Assembly: GCF_002303925.1 (NCBI RefSeq)
Contig: NZ_MRCS01000006.1
Coordinates: 94,941 to 158,940, forward strand
DNA from: Pseudomonas sp. ACN8
Lineage (GTDB): Bacteria > Pseudomonadota > Gammaproteobacteria > Pseudomonadales > Pseudomonadaceae
DNA: 64,000 bases
Reading direction: 5' to 3'
The notes beneath the pieces were generated by a model. It was not told the DNA's origin. It worked only from the letters and a program-made list of their open reading frames with translations, and ran no database searches. Positions 9,484-17,780 of the stretch are shown here, in pieces. Made by a program: the position numbers and the translations under genes. Numbering within the stretch: position 1 is the first letter of the stretch; each line of letters opens with the position of its first letter.

Positions 9484-9924
9484 ATGCAATCCCGTATCGA
9501 TTTCTACACCGCTTCCCCTGACGCCCTCAAAGCGATGATCGCCCTGGAAACAGCGGTGTCGAAGCTGCCGCTGGAAAAAAACCTCATCGAACTGGTCAAG
9601 CTGCGCACCTCGCAAATCAACGGCTGCGCTTTTTGCCTGGACATGCACAGCGCCGATGCCCGCAAGGGTGGTGAGTCCGAACGTCGTCTGGCCACACTGT
9701 CGGCCTGGCGCGAAACGCCGTTCTTCACCGAGCGTGAGCGCGCCGCACTGGCCTGGACCGAATCCCTGACCCTGATCAGCCAGACCCATGCCCCGGACGA
9801 AGACTATGAGCTGGCTACCGCCCAGTTCGATGCCAAGGAACTGGTCGACCTGACTGTCGCCATCACCACCATCAATGCCTGGAACCGCCTCGCCATCGGC
9901 TTCCGCAAAATGCCCCAGGCCTGA
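9484..9924 (+). CDS. Carboxymuconolactone decarboxylase / AhpD-like protein
   Basis: This 146-residue all-helical protein belongs to the CMD/AhpD family. The redox motif is intact: C48 and C51 in NGCAFCLDMHSADA with H55 after it, which is typical of the peroxidase-like branch and not of true carboxymuconolactone decarboxylase. It probably acts as a thiol-dependent peroxidase or disulfide protein in the cytosol. The start at 9484 follows CCCTGGAG; the longer in-frame start at 9427 has no comparable site. It is convergent with the efflux pump gene, 12 bp away. Confidence 0.9.
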   Translation: MQSRIDFYTASPDALKAMIALETAVSKLPLEKNLIELVKLRTSQINGCAFCLDMHSADARKGGESERRLATLSAWRETPFFTERERAALAWTESLTLISQTHAPDEDYELATAQFDAKELVDLTVAITTINAWNRLAIGFRKMPQA

Positions 9925-9936
9925 CCCGCACAAGCA

Positions 9937-11529
9937 TCAATGCGCATCGGCACTCGGCGCGGCCGGTGGTTGCACTTTGCGCATCAGGGGCACCATCGCC
10001 GTGGCGATAATGAAGCAGACCATGATCATCAGGAACGCATCGCCATAGGTTTGCGTCTGGGCTTCGCGGTAGGTCAACAACCATAACTGATGCAGGCTGG
10101 CGGTGACCCCGGCGTCACCGCCCTGACCGAGAGCGGCGAAGTTGTTACTGACTTGGGACAGCCATTGGTTGAGCGCCTCGTTGGTGCTGTTGAGGTTCTC
10201 CGCCAGCCGGGTGAAATGCAGGTTGGTGCGGTCGTTGAGGATGGTCGCGCAGGCGGCAATGCCGATAGCCCCGCCCAGGTTGCGCATCAGATTGAACAAC
10301 CCCGACGCATGCTTGAGCCGTGCCGGCGCCAGGCCGCCGAGGGTCAAGGTCACGGTTGGCGGCACCGCCAATTGCTGGGCAATTCCGCGCAGGGCTTGCG
10401 GCAGCATCAATTCCCTGGCCCCCCAGTCATGGGTGATCGGGCTGAAATCCCACATCGATAACGCGAACAACCCAAGGCCGGTCATCATGATCCAGCGCAG
10501 GTCGATGCGGTTGGCCAGAAAGGCATACAGCGGAATCGCCATGATCTGGAACACCCCGGTGGAGAAAACCGCCAGACCAATGTCCAGCGCACCGTAGCCA
10601 CGCACCCGGCCGAGGAACAACGGCGTCAGGTAAATGGTGGCGAACAGGCCGATGCCGGTGACGAACGAAAAGAAACAGCCGAGGGCAAAATTGCGGTCCT
10701 TCAAGGCGCGCAGATCGACAATCGGATTGGCCACATGCAGGGTCCGGCCGATGAACGCCAGCCCGGCCAGGCCGCTGATCCACGCGGTGGTCAGGATCGT
10801 GCGGTCGCTGAACCAGTTCCAGCGCGGGCCTTCTTCGAGGGTGTATTCCAGGCAGCCGAGGAACAGCGCCAGAAACACCATGCTCAAGTAATCCGCGCCT
10901 TTGAGCAGCGACAGTTCCGGCTGGTCGATTTTCACCAGCATCGGCACGGCCACGGCGACAAAGATGCCGGGGACCAGGTTGATGTAGAACAGCCAGTGCC
11001 AGGACGATATGTCAGTGATCCAGCCGCCGATCACCGGGCCCAGGGTCGGCGCCAATGAGGCCACCGCGCCGATGGTCGCGGCGGCGATCACCCGTTGCTT
11101 GCCGGTAAAGAACACGAAGGCCGTGGTGAACACCAGCGGGATCATCGAGCCACCCAGAAAGCCTTGCAGGGCGCGGAAGGCAATCATGCTCTGGATGTTC
11201 CAGGCCACGCCGCACAGCAGGCTGGTCAGGGTGAAACCCACCGCCGATGCGCAAAACAGCCAGCGCGTCGAAAACACCCGCGACAGCCAGCCGGACAGCG
11301 GGATCACGATGATTTCGGCGATCAGGTAGCTGGTTTGCACCCACGCGGTTTCGTCGGTGCCGGCGGAAAGCCCGCCGCCGATGTCACGCAACGAAGCCGA
11401 GACGATCTGGATATCCAATAGCGCAATGAACATGCCGATGCACATGCTGGCAAAGGCGAAGACCTTGGTTGCCGTCGCCATGTCCGCGGCATTGAACGGT
11501 TGTGCCGGGGCGGCGAGGGCGCGGCTCAT
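9937..11529 (-). CDS. DHA2-family MFS drug efflux permease (EmrB type)
   Basis: This 530-residue inner membrane protein has about 14 hydrophobic segments, as expected for the DHA2 drug:H+ antiporter family. Visible landmarks are the DIQIVSASLRDI segment after helix 1, the antiporter motif-C-like stretch LAPTLGPVIGGWI in helix 5, and a soluble C-terminal tail. With the overlapping HlyD-type gene (ATGA overlap at 11526-11529) it should form a tripartite export system that recruits an outer membrane channel encoded elsewhere. The ATG at 11529 was chosen because it overlaps the adaptor stop; the open frame continues upstream within the adaptor gene. The substrates are unknown. Confidence 0.93.
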   Translation of the reverse strand: MSRALAAPAQPFNAADMATATKVFAFASMCIGMFIALLDIQIVSASLRDIGGGLSAGTDETAWVQTSYLIAEIIVIPLSGWLSRVFSTRWLFCASAVGFTLTSLLCGVAWNIQSMIAFRALQGFLGGSMIPLVFTTAFVFFTGKQRVIAAATIGAVASLAPTLGPVIGGWITDISSWHWLFYINLVPGIFVAVAVPMLVKIDQPELSLLKGADYLSMVFLALFLGCLEYTLEEGPRWNWFSDRTILTTAWISGLAGLAFIGRTLHVANPIVDLRALKDRNFALGCFFSFVTGIGLFATIYLTPLFLGRVRGYGALDIGLAVFSTGVFQIMAIPLYAFLANRIDLRWIMMTGLGLFALSMWDFSPITHDWGARELMLPQALRGIAQQLAVPPTVTLTLGGLAPARLKHASGLFNLMRNLGGAIGIAACATILNDRTNLHFTRLAENLNSTNEALNQWLSQVSNNFAALGQGGDAGVTASLHQLWLLTYREAQTQTYGDAFLMIMVCFIIATAMVPLMRKVQPPAAPSADAH

Positions 11530-12647
11530 GGCGCGCTGGCCACGGCTGGTGCTTGAGGCTCCTTGCGCGTGTCCACTTCTGCGGTCACCGACAACCCCGG
11601 ACGCAAGTGGCCGAGCACACTGTCGGCCGGGTCGAGGTGGATCCGCACCGGCACCCGTTGCACGATCTTGGTGAAGTTGCCGGTGGCGTTTTCCGGTGGC
11701 AACACACTGAATTGCGAACCGCTGGCAGGGGCGAGGCTGTCCAGATGACCGTGGAATTCCTGGCCCGACAGCACGTCGGCACGGATCACCACCCGTTGCC
11801 CCGGCACCATGCGGGCCAGTTGGTCTTCCTTGAAATTGGCATCGACCCACAGACCGCTGGCCGGCACCACCGAGAGCAATTGCGAGCCGGCCTGGGCATA
11901 GGCGCCGACCCGTGCCCGGCGATTGCCGATCACACCATCGACCGGCGCCTTCAGTTCGGTGTAGCCGACATTCAATTGCGCAAGGTCACGCTCGGCCCTG
12001 GCCTGGATCAAGGCGGCCCGGGCTTGTTGTTTCTGGGTGTCGATCACATTCAACTGGCGCTGCGCGGCCAGCAGTTCAGCCTGGGCGCGGTTGCTTTGGG
12101 CCTGGGCCGTCTTGAACGTGGTGTTGGCGCGCTGGGCGCTTTCCACCGAGACGGCGTTGGTGATCACCAGTTTTTTGTAGCGGGCATCGTCATCCCGCGA
12201 ACGGGCGGTTTCGGCACCGGCGGCGTCGATGCCGGCGCGGGCCTGGCCAATGACGGCCTGTTGCAGTTGTTCGGTGGCGTCGAGGTTGGCCAGCAGGGCC
12301 TCCTGGGCGGCCACTGCGCCTTCGGCCTTGGCCAGGTTGGCGCGGTAGTCGCGCGAATCGAGACGGATCAGCACGTCGCCGGCCTTGACCTTCTGGTTGT
12401 CGGCCACCAGCACTTCGTCGATGTAACCCGCCACTTTCGGCCCGATCACCGTCACATCACCGCCGATGTAGGCGTCGTCGGTTTCCTCGATGAAACGCCC
12501 GGCAGACCACCAATGCACGCCATATACACCAGCCAGTACCAGTGCGGCGATGCCCAGTGTTGGCAACAGCAGGCGTTTAGGCTGGGGAGGTTTGGCGGCA
12601 GGCACCGGGGCAGCCAGGTCGGGTTCAGCGGTGGGCATGCTGGTCAT
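11526..12647 (-). CDS. HlyD/EmrA-family periplasmic adaptor subunit
   Basis: This 373-residue membrane fusion protein has one N-terminal membrane anchor at about residues 25-45 (LLLPTLGIAALVLAGVYGV). A split biotinyl-lipoyl domain (TDDAYIGGDVTVIGPKVAGY and ELKAPVDGVIGNR) flanks an alpha-helical coiled-coil hairpin rich in Ala, Gln and Arg at about 95-215. It bridges the EmrB-type pump to an outer membrane factor. It is first in a two-gene operon with the permease. A candidate operator lies 43-62 bp upstream of the start. No outer membrane gene follows. Confidence 0.93.
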   Translation of the reverse strand: MTSMPTAEPDLAAPVPAAKPPQPKRLLLPTLGIAALVLAGVYGVHWWSAGRFIEETDDAYIGGDVTVIGPKVAGYIDEVLVADNQKVKAGDVLIRLDSRDYRANLAKAEGAVAAQEALLANLDATEQLQQAVIGQARAGIDAAGAETARSRDDDARYKKLVITNAVSVESAQRANTTFKTAQAQSNRAQAELLAAQRQLNVIDTQKQQARAALIQARAERDLAQLNVGYTELKAPVDGVIGNRRARVGAYAQAGSQLLSVVPASGLWVDANFKEDQLARMVPGQRVVIRADVLSGQEFHGHLDSLAPASGSQFSVLPPENATGNFTKIVQRVPVRIHLDPADSVLGHLRPGLSVTAEVDTRKEPQAPAVASAP

Positions 12648-12686
12648 GGAGGATTACCTGCTGGAGCGGGGGTTATTTATGATGAG

Positions 12687-12709
12687 TGTAATATGACGTA
12701 TGTAATATT
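12687..12709. promoter_or_regulatory. Candidate operator of the efflux operon
   Basis: A 20-bp imperfect palindrome, AATATGACGT-ATGTAATATT at 12690-12709, has 8 of 10 paired positions. It overlaps a direct repeat TGTAATAT at 12687 and 12701, one 14-bp step apart. It is AT-rich in a GC-rich genome and lies about 40 bp upstream of the adaptor start, where a TetR- or MarR-type repressor usually binds. No such regulator is encoded next to it. Confidence 0.5.
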
Positions 12710-12751
12710 TTGAGGCAATTGGTTTTTGCTGCCGGTCGTCAGGTGATAAAT

Positions 12752-12838
12752 GAGAGGGGGATCAGATTTTGAATTCGATGAATAACTACTGTGGGAGAGG
12801 GGGGGCAGATTTTGAGTTCGATGAATAACTACTGTGGG
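12752..12838. repeat. Tandem 43-bp duplication beside a REP
   Basis: Two copies of a unit containing CAGATTTTGA(A/G)TTCGATG and AATAACTACTGTGGGAG occur 43 bp apart. The second copy runs into a REP unit. The duplication includes the first bases of the REP (TGTGGGAG), so it may have arisen at the REP boundary. Confidence 0.75.
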
Positions 12839-12922
12839 AGTGAGCCTGCTCGCGATAGCGGTGTGTCAGGCAACATCTTTGCCAACTGAACGGCCGCAAT
12901 CGCGAGCAGGCTCGCTCCCACA
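12833..12922. repeat. REP pair (REPIN-like)
   Basis: A plus arm TGTGGGAGTGAGCCTGCTCGCGATAGCGG (one change from the common unit) and a minus arm ATCGCGAGCAGGCTCGCTCCCACA lie between the efflux operon and the thiolase terminator. Confidence 0.88.
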
Positions 12923-12936
12923 CAGAATCGGGAATG

Positions 12937-12974
12937 AAAAAGGCCGGTGATCTGCGCAATCACCGGCCTTTTTT
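12937..12974 (-). terminator. Intrinsic terminator after the thiolase gene
   Basis: The inverted repeat AAGGCCGGTGAT ... ATCACCGGCCTT is flanked by A and T runs on both sides. A GC-rich stem with a U tract sits 12 bp past the thiolase stop, so it ends the thiolase/hydratase transcript and could work in both directions. Confidence 0.88.
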
Positions 12975-12985
12975 ACAGCTATTGC

Positions 12986-14167
12986 TTAGACGCGTTCAAA
13001 AATCGCCGCGATCCCCTGGCCACCACCGATGCACATGGTCACCAGCGCGTAACGACCGCCGGTGCGATGCAGTTCGTGGATGGCTTTGGTGGCGATGATT
13101 GCGCCGGTCGCGCCCACCGGGTGGCCCAGGGCGATGCCCGAACCGTTCGGATTGACCTTGGCCGGGTCGAGGTCCAGTTCCTGGCTGACGGCGCAGGCTT
13201 GGGCGGCGAAGGCGATGTTGGCTTCGATCACGTCCAGGTCGGCGACGGTCAGGCCGGCGCGCTTGAGTGCCAGGCGCGTGGCCGGGATCGGGCCCAGGCC
13301 CATGAATTCCGGTTCGACGCCGGCGTGGGCGTAGCTGACCAGGCGGGCGAGGGGTTTCAGGTTGTTGGCCTGGACCGCGTTACCACTGGCCATGACCAGT
13401 GCCGCTGCACCGTCGTTGAGGCCCGAGGCGTTGCCGGCGGTGACCGAACCGTCCTTCTTGAACGCAGGCTTCATCGCCGCCAGCTGTTCCAGGGACGTGG
13501 CGCGCGGATGTTCATCGACGCTGAACAGTTTGACGCCTTTGCGATCCTGGATTTCCACGGTCGCGATCTGCTCGCTGAAGTAGCCGTTGGCAATCGCGTG
13601 GGCCGCGCGTTGCTGGTCTTCGAAAGCCAGGGCGTCCTGCATTTCGCGGGTGATGCCGTTGCGCGCGGCGACGTTCTCGGCGGTGATGCCCATGTGGATG
13701 CCATGGAAGGGGTCATGCAGGATGCCGAGCATGTAGTCGATGACCTGGGCGTTGCCCATGCGCGAACCCCAACGGGCGGCCGGCATCAGGTACGGGCCGC
13801 GGCTCATGGATTCGGCGCCGGCACCGACGACGATGTCGGCATCGCCGAGCATCAGGGTCTGGGCGGCGTTGATGATCGCTTGCAGGCCCGAACCGCACAG
13901 GCGGTTGACGTTGTAGGCCGGGGTTTCCTTCGGGATGCCGGCGTTCATCGCCGCGACGCGGGAGATGTAGGCATCACGGGTTTCGGTCGGGATCACGTTG
14001 CCCATCACCAGGTGGCCAACGAGCGCCGGGTCCACGGCGGCTCGCTCCAGGGCGGCTTTCACGGCCGTGGTCGCGAGGTCGGCCAGTGGTACGTCCTTGA
14101 GCGAACCACCGAAGGTACCGATGGCGGTACGGGCGGCGCTGACGACGTAGATTTCTGGAGTGTTCAT
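12986..14167 (-). CDS. Acetyl-CoA C-acyltransferase (thiolase)
   Basis: This 393-residue thiolase II-type enzyme condenses or cleaves acyl-CoA and acetyl-CoA. The nucleophile C91 (NRLCGSGLQ), the GHPVGATGA histidine and the C-terminal CIGGGQG cysteine are all present. The usual NEAF motif reads NIAF here (N317, I318). It overlaps the upstream enoyl-CoA hydratase gene by 4 bp (ATGA), so the two are translationally coupled and likely act in sequence in a beta-oxidation-like route. The similarity to acetoacetyl-CoA thiolases is strong; the acyl chain specificity is not determined. Confidence 0.93.
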   Translation of the reverse strand: MNTPEIYVVSAARTAIGTFGGSLKDVPLADLATTAVKAALERAAVDPALVGHLVMGNVIPTETRDAYISRVAAMNAGIPKETPAYNVNRLCGSGLQAIINAAQTLMLGDADIVVGAGAESMSRGPYLMPAARWGSRMGNAQVIDYMLGILHDPFHGIHMGITAENVAARNGITREMQDALAFEDQQRAAHAIANGYFSEQIATVEIQDRKGVKLFSVDEHPRATSLEQLAAMKPAFKKDGSVTAGNASGLNDGAAALVMASGNAVQANNLKPLARLVSYAHAGVEPEFMGLGPIPATRLALKRAGLTVADLDVIEANIAFAAQACAVSQELDLDPAKVNPNGSGIALGHPVGATGAIIATKAIHELHRTGGRYALVTMCIGGGQGIAAIFERV

Positions 14168-14946
14168 GGCTGGTTTCCTTTCGGTGGATTCTTATCTGTA
14201 CTGCGATTGAGCAGGGCGTTCAAGGCGGTTTTCGCCTCGTCGGTATTCAGGCGCTGGATGAACAGCGTGTTTTCTTCGCGCAGGGTGGCTTCCAATTCTG
14301 GCAACGTCGCCTGTTTCATCAATTGGCGGGACTGGCGCAAGGCTTGCTGTGGCATGGCCAAAAAACGCTGGGCGATTTTTGTCGCCGCCGCCAGGCATTG
14401 TGCGCCGTCATCGAAGGCCTCGTTGGCCAGACCCCAGGCCACCGCTTCATTACCGTCCAGGCCGTTGCCCAACAGCAGCAGGCTCGTGGCGCGGGCATGG
14501 CCGAGGCGGCGTGGCAGCAACAGGCTGGCGCCGAATTCGGGACACAGACCAATGTTGACGAATGGCATGCGCAGCTTGGCGTTGCGGGTGACCAGCACCT
14601 GATCGCAATGCAACAGCAGCGTGGTGCCAATGCCGATGGCCGCCCCGCAGACTGCCGCGACCAGCGGTTTTTGCAGGCGCGTGACGACCTTCATCAAGTG
14701 GAATGCCGGGGCGTCCAGATGAGTGGGTGGATTCTGCAGGAAATCCACCAGATCATTGCCGCTGGTGAAGCACGCCGGGCCACCGGTGAGGATGATCACG
14801 CCGGTCTGCGGGTCTTCGTCAGCGGCCTGCAGCAGCTCGGCCAGTTGCGTGTACATGGCGTTGTTCAGCGCATTGAGCTTGTCCGGGCGGTCGATGGTCA
14901 GCGTCAACACGCCGTCGCGTTGCTCGTGTTTGATCAGGTCGGTCAT
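14164..14946 (-). CDS. Enoyl-CoA hydratase/isomerase family protein
   Basis: This 260-residue crotonase-fold protein has oxyanion-hole stretches at CFTSGNDLVDF and CGAAIGIGTTLLLHCD. The acidic residue expected in hydratases near VNIGLCPEFGAS is present as E. It is first of a two-gene operon with the thiolase. The N-terminal TIDRPDKLNALN is typical of the family. The substrate is a 2-enoyl-CoA by family; chain length is unknown. The gene is divergent from the polyamine-type binding protein, with a 216-bp shared control region. Confidence 0.92.
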   Translation of the reverse strand: MTDLIKHEQRDGVLTLTIDRPDKLNALNNAMYTQLAELLQAADEDPQTGVIILTGGPACFTSGNDLVDFLQNPPTHLDAPAFHLMKVVTRLQKPLVAAVCGAAIGIGTTLLLHCDQVLVTRNAKLRMPFVNIGLCPEFGASLLLPRRLGHARATSLLLLGNGLDGNEAVAWGLANEAFDDGAQCLAAATKIAQRFLAMPQQALRQSRQLMKQATLPELEATLREENTLFIQRLNTDEAKTALNALLNRSTDKNPPKGNQP

Positions 14947-15007
14947 CGCAGGCTCTGCAGGGTCGGTTCAGGGCTGCCACTTTAAGCGCCGGACAAACTC
15001 CGGATCT

Positions 15008-15069
15008 ATGGCAAAACGGGTCAACTGCACTGCCGCTTTTTGCCATGCCGGTGTGCCAAAAGCGATACA
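15008..15069. promoter_or_regulatory. Candidate operators in the shared control region
   Basis: A perfect 9-bp inverted repeat, ATGGCAAAA (15008-15016) and TTTTGCCAT (15038-15046), is separated by 21 bp, and a third TGCCAAAA follows at 15054. Next comes AAGCGATACA at 15060-15069, identical to the left arm of the candidate PaaX site in front of paaA. The stretch lies between the divergent hydratase and binding-protein starts. The regulator is not known. Confidence 0.45.
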
Positions 15070-15162
15070 CACCCATTCGGGGTATGGCCGCGCCCGGCGA
15101 ATCGACCAATAGTGGGGGCATCCGCTCATCCAGAGCCGAACTCGCTATAAGGTGCATTTGCT

Positions 15163-16269
15163 ATGGGCAAGACACTGCTTAAGGTGATTTCCAGTCTGTT
15201 TGTTGTACCGCTGACATTGAATGCCTACGCCGCTCAAGTGGACGACGGCAATACGCTACGGCTTTACAACTGGGCGGACTACATCGGTGAAAAAACCATC
15301 GCCGACTTCGAAAAGGCCACCGGTATCAAGGTGGTCTACGACACCTTCGATTCTTATGAAACGGTACAGGCCAAGCTGCTCACCGGTCATTCCGGTTATG
15401 ACCTGATCGTGTTGAATGCCTCCCTCGCGCCGCCGCTGATCAAGGCCAAGGTGTTCCAGCCGCTGGATAAAAAGCAGTTGCCGGGGTGGACCAACCTGGA
15501 TCCGCAGATCCTCGAAGACCTGCAAGGCTATGACCCCGGCACCCAGTACTCGGCGCCCTACACCTGGGGCAGCAACGGCGTCACCTACAACGTCGACAAG
15601 ATCAAGGAACGCATGCCGGACGCGCCGATCGGCTCGCTGGCGATGATCTTCGATCCGAAGATCGTCTCGCGCTTCGCCGATTGCGGCGTGACCCTGCTCG
15701 ATGCCCCGACCGAAGTCATTCCCATGGCCCTGAAGTACCTGGGACGTGATCCACGCAGCGCCGCACCGGAAGATCTGAAAGCCGCCCAGGACTTGCTGCT
15801 GTCGGTGCGGCCGTACATCCGCAAGTTCGACTCGGTCAATTACCTGACCAGCCTGCCCAACGGCGACGTGTGCATGGCCATGACCTGGTCCGGCGACTAC
15901 GCCACCGCCATGGCCCGCGCCGCAGAAGCCAAGAAGAAGATCGACCTGGCCTACTTCATCCCCAAGGAAGGCTCGCTGATCTGGTTCGACAACCTGTACA
16001 TCCCGGCCGACGCGCCCCACGTCGCCAATGCCCACAAGTTTCTCGAGTACCTGATGCAACCGCAGGTGATGGCGGACGTGAGCGACTTCATCAACTACGC
16101 CAACAGTAACGCCGCGGCCACGCCGTTGTTGAACGCCGATGTGCGCAACAACCCGGCGATTTACCCCGACGCGCAAACCCGCGAGCGGCTGTTCCCGCAG
16201 AAGACCCAGGACGCCAAGGACATGCGGGCGATTACCCGGGTCTGGAGCACCGTGAAAAGCGGCATCTGA
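15163..16269 (+). CDS. Polyamine-type periplasmic substrate-binding protein (PotF/SpuD family)
   Basis: This 368-residue exported protein has a signal peptide ending near NAYAAQ. The mature part begins NTLRLYNWADYIGEKTIADFEKATGIKV (ends shown), the usual opening of PotD/PotF/SpuD proteins. Aromatic and acidic ligand positions such as the WADY and WSGDYATA stretches are conserved, suggesting putrescine, spermidine or a related amine such as GABA. There are no ATP-binding or permease genes beside it, so it must borrow a transporter or serve a sensory role. It precedes a class III aminotransferase by 39 bp, which would act on the imported amine. Confidence 0.92.
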   Translation: MGKTLLKVISSLFVVPLTLNAYAAQVDDGNTLRLYNWADYIGEKTIADFEKATGIKVVYDTFDSYETVQAKLLTGHSGYDLIVLNASLAPPLIKAKVFQPLDKKQLPGWTNLDPQILEDLQGYDPGTQYSAPYTWGSNGVTYNVDKIKERMPDAPIGSLAMIFDPKIVSRFADCGVTLLDAPTEVIPMALKYLGRDPRSAAPEDLKAAQDLLLSVRPYIRKFDSVNYLTSLPNGDVCMAMTWSGDYATAMARAAEAKKKIDLAYFIPKEGSLIWFDNLYIPADAPHVANAHKFLEYLMQPQVMADVSDFINYANSNAAATPLLNADVRNNPAIYPDAQTRERLFPQKTQDAKDMRAITRVWSTVKSGI

Positions 16270-16308
16270 TGGGTTCGATCGTTAGTCATTTCGATTAGAG
16301 GTTTATTT

Positions 16309-17727
16309 ATGGCGACTCCAACACGCAGCGTTTTTTCCCCAGCGGACGAGTCCCGGCTGGTCAAGGCCGACAAGGCTCACCATATGCACGGCTATCACGT
16401 GTTCGACGAACACGCCGAGCAGGGCTCGTTGAACATCGTCGCCGGTGATGGCGCCTATATCTACGACACTCAGGGCAACCGCTTTCTCGATGCAGTGGGC
16501 GGCATGTGGTGCACCAATATTGGTTTGGGCCGTGAGGAAATGGCCGAAGCCATCGCCGATCAGGTGCGGCAACTGGCCTATTCCAATCCGTTTTCCGACA
16601 TGTCGAACAACGTGGCGATCCAGCTGTGCGAAAAACTCGCCAGCCTCGCTCCCGGCGACCTCGACCATGTGTTCCTCACCACCGGCGGCTCCACCGCCGT
16701 GGACACCGCCTACCGGCTGATCCAGTACTACCAGAACTGCCGTGGCAAACCCGAGAAGAAGCACGTCATCGCCCGATTCAACGCCTATCACGGCTCCACC
16801 ACCCTGACCATGTCGATCGGCAACAAGGCCGCCGACCGGGTCCCGGAGTTCGATTACGCCAACCCGCTGATCCACCACGTCTCCAACCCCAACCCGTACC
16901 GTGCGCCGGACGGCATGGACGAGGCGCAGTTCCTCGAGTTCCTGGTCAAGGAGTTCGAAGACAAGATCCTCTCGATTGGCGCGGACAAGGTCGCCGGGTT
17001 CTTCGCCGAGCCGATCATGGGCTCGGGCGGGGTGATCATTCCGCCCCGGGGTTATCTCAAGCGCATGTGGGACGTCTGCCAGCGCTACGACATCCTGTTC
17101 GTCGCCGACGAAGTGGTGACTTCGTTCGGTCGCCTGGGCAAGTTCTTTGCCTCTTATGATGTGTTCGATGTGCAGCCCGACATCATCACCACCGCCAAGG
17201 GCCTGACCTCGGCTTACCTGCCGCTGGGCGCCTGCATCTTTTCCGACCGTATCTGGAAAGTCATCGCCGAACCGGGCAAGGGCCGCTGCTTCACCCACGG
17301 CTTCACCTACAGCGGGCATCCGGTGTGCTGCACGGCGGCGCTGAAGAACATCGAAATCATCGAGCGGGAAAACCTGCTGGCCCATGTCGACACGGTGGGG
17401 GCGTACCTGGAAGAGCGCCTCGCGACCCTGCGGGACTTGCCGCTGGTGGGGGATGTGCGCTGCCAGAAACTCATGGCCTGCGTGGAGTTCGTCGCCGATA
17501 AACGCACCAAGGCGCTGTTCCCCGACGAGATCAACATCGGCGAGAAGATCCACGTGCGGGCCCAAGCCCGGGGTTTGCTGGTGCGGCCGATCATGCACCT
17601 CAACGTGATGTCGCCACCGTTGATCCTGACCTTTGCCCAGGTCGATGAAATCGTCGAGACCTTGCGCGAATGCATTCTGCAAGTGGCCGCCGAGCTTGAA
17701 GCGAGCGGACAGTACGCGGGCCAATGA
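16309..17727 (+). CDS. Class III (omega) PLP-dependent aminotransferase
   Basis: This 472-residue enzyme transfers an amino group from an omega-amino compound or diamine to a keto acid such as pyruvate. The PLP lysine is K297 in TTAKGLTSAYLPLGA, and the cofactor aspartate is in LFVADEVVTSFGR. It resembles SpuC and beta-alanine/putrescine-pyruvate aminotransferases but is a distinct paralogue. The context (polyamine-type binding protein just upstream, LuxR-type regulator just downstream) supports a role in amine catabolism. The start at 16309 follows a weak AGAGGTTT site. Confidence 0.92.
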   Translation: MATPTRSVFSPADESRLVKADKAHHMHGYHVFDEHAEQGSLNIVAGDGAYIYDTQGNRFLDAVGGMWCTNIGLGREEMAEAIADQVRQLAYSNPFSDMSNNVAIQLCEKLASLAPGDLDHVFLTTGGSTAVDTAYRLIQYYQNCRGKPEKKHVIARFNAYHGSTTLTMSIGNKAADRVPEFDYANPLIHHVSNPNPYRAPDGMDEAQFLEFLVKEFEDKILSIGADKVAGFFAEPIMGSGGVIIPPRGYLKRMWDVCQRYDILFVADEVVTSFGRLGKFFASYDVFDVQPDIITTAKGLTSAYLPLGACIFSDRIWKVIAEPGKGRCFTHGFTYSGHPVCCTAALKNIEIIERENLLAHVDTVGAYLEERLATLRDLPLVGDVRCQKLMACVEFVADKRTKALFPDEINIGEKIHVRAQARGLLVRPIMHLNVMSPPLILTFAQVDEIVETLRECILQVAAELEASGQYAGQ

Positions 17728-17780
17728 TTTCGTCAGTCAGGCTGTTACCAAGGGCGTGTCCAGCCGCTAGACTGCGGGGC

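Noticed and set aside
12947..14602. 551-codon open frame opposite the thiolase and hydratase genes
   Set aside because: It spans two real genes and their terminator and shows no recognisable domain.
17724..17780. N-terminal extension of the LuxR-type regulator
   Set aside because: The added 19 residues (ISSVRLLPRACPAARLRG) look non-coding, and the ATG at 17781 gives a cleaner start. The ATGA overlap keeps the longer form possible.
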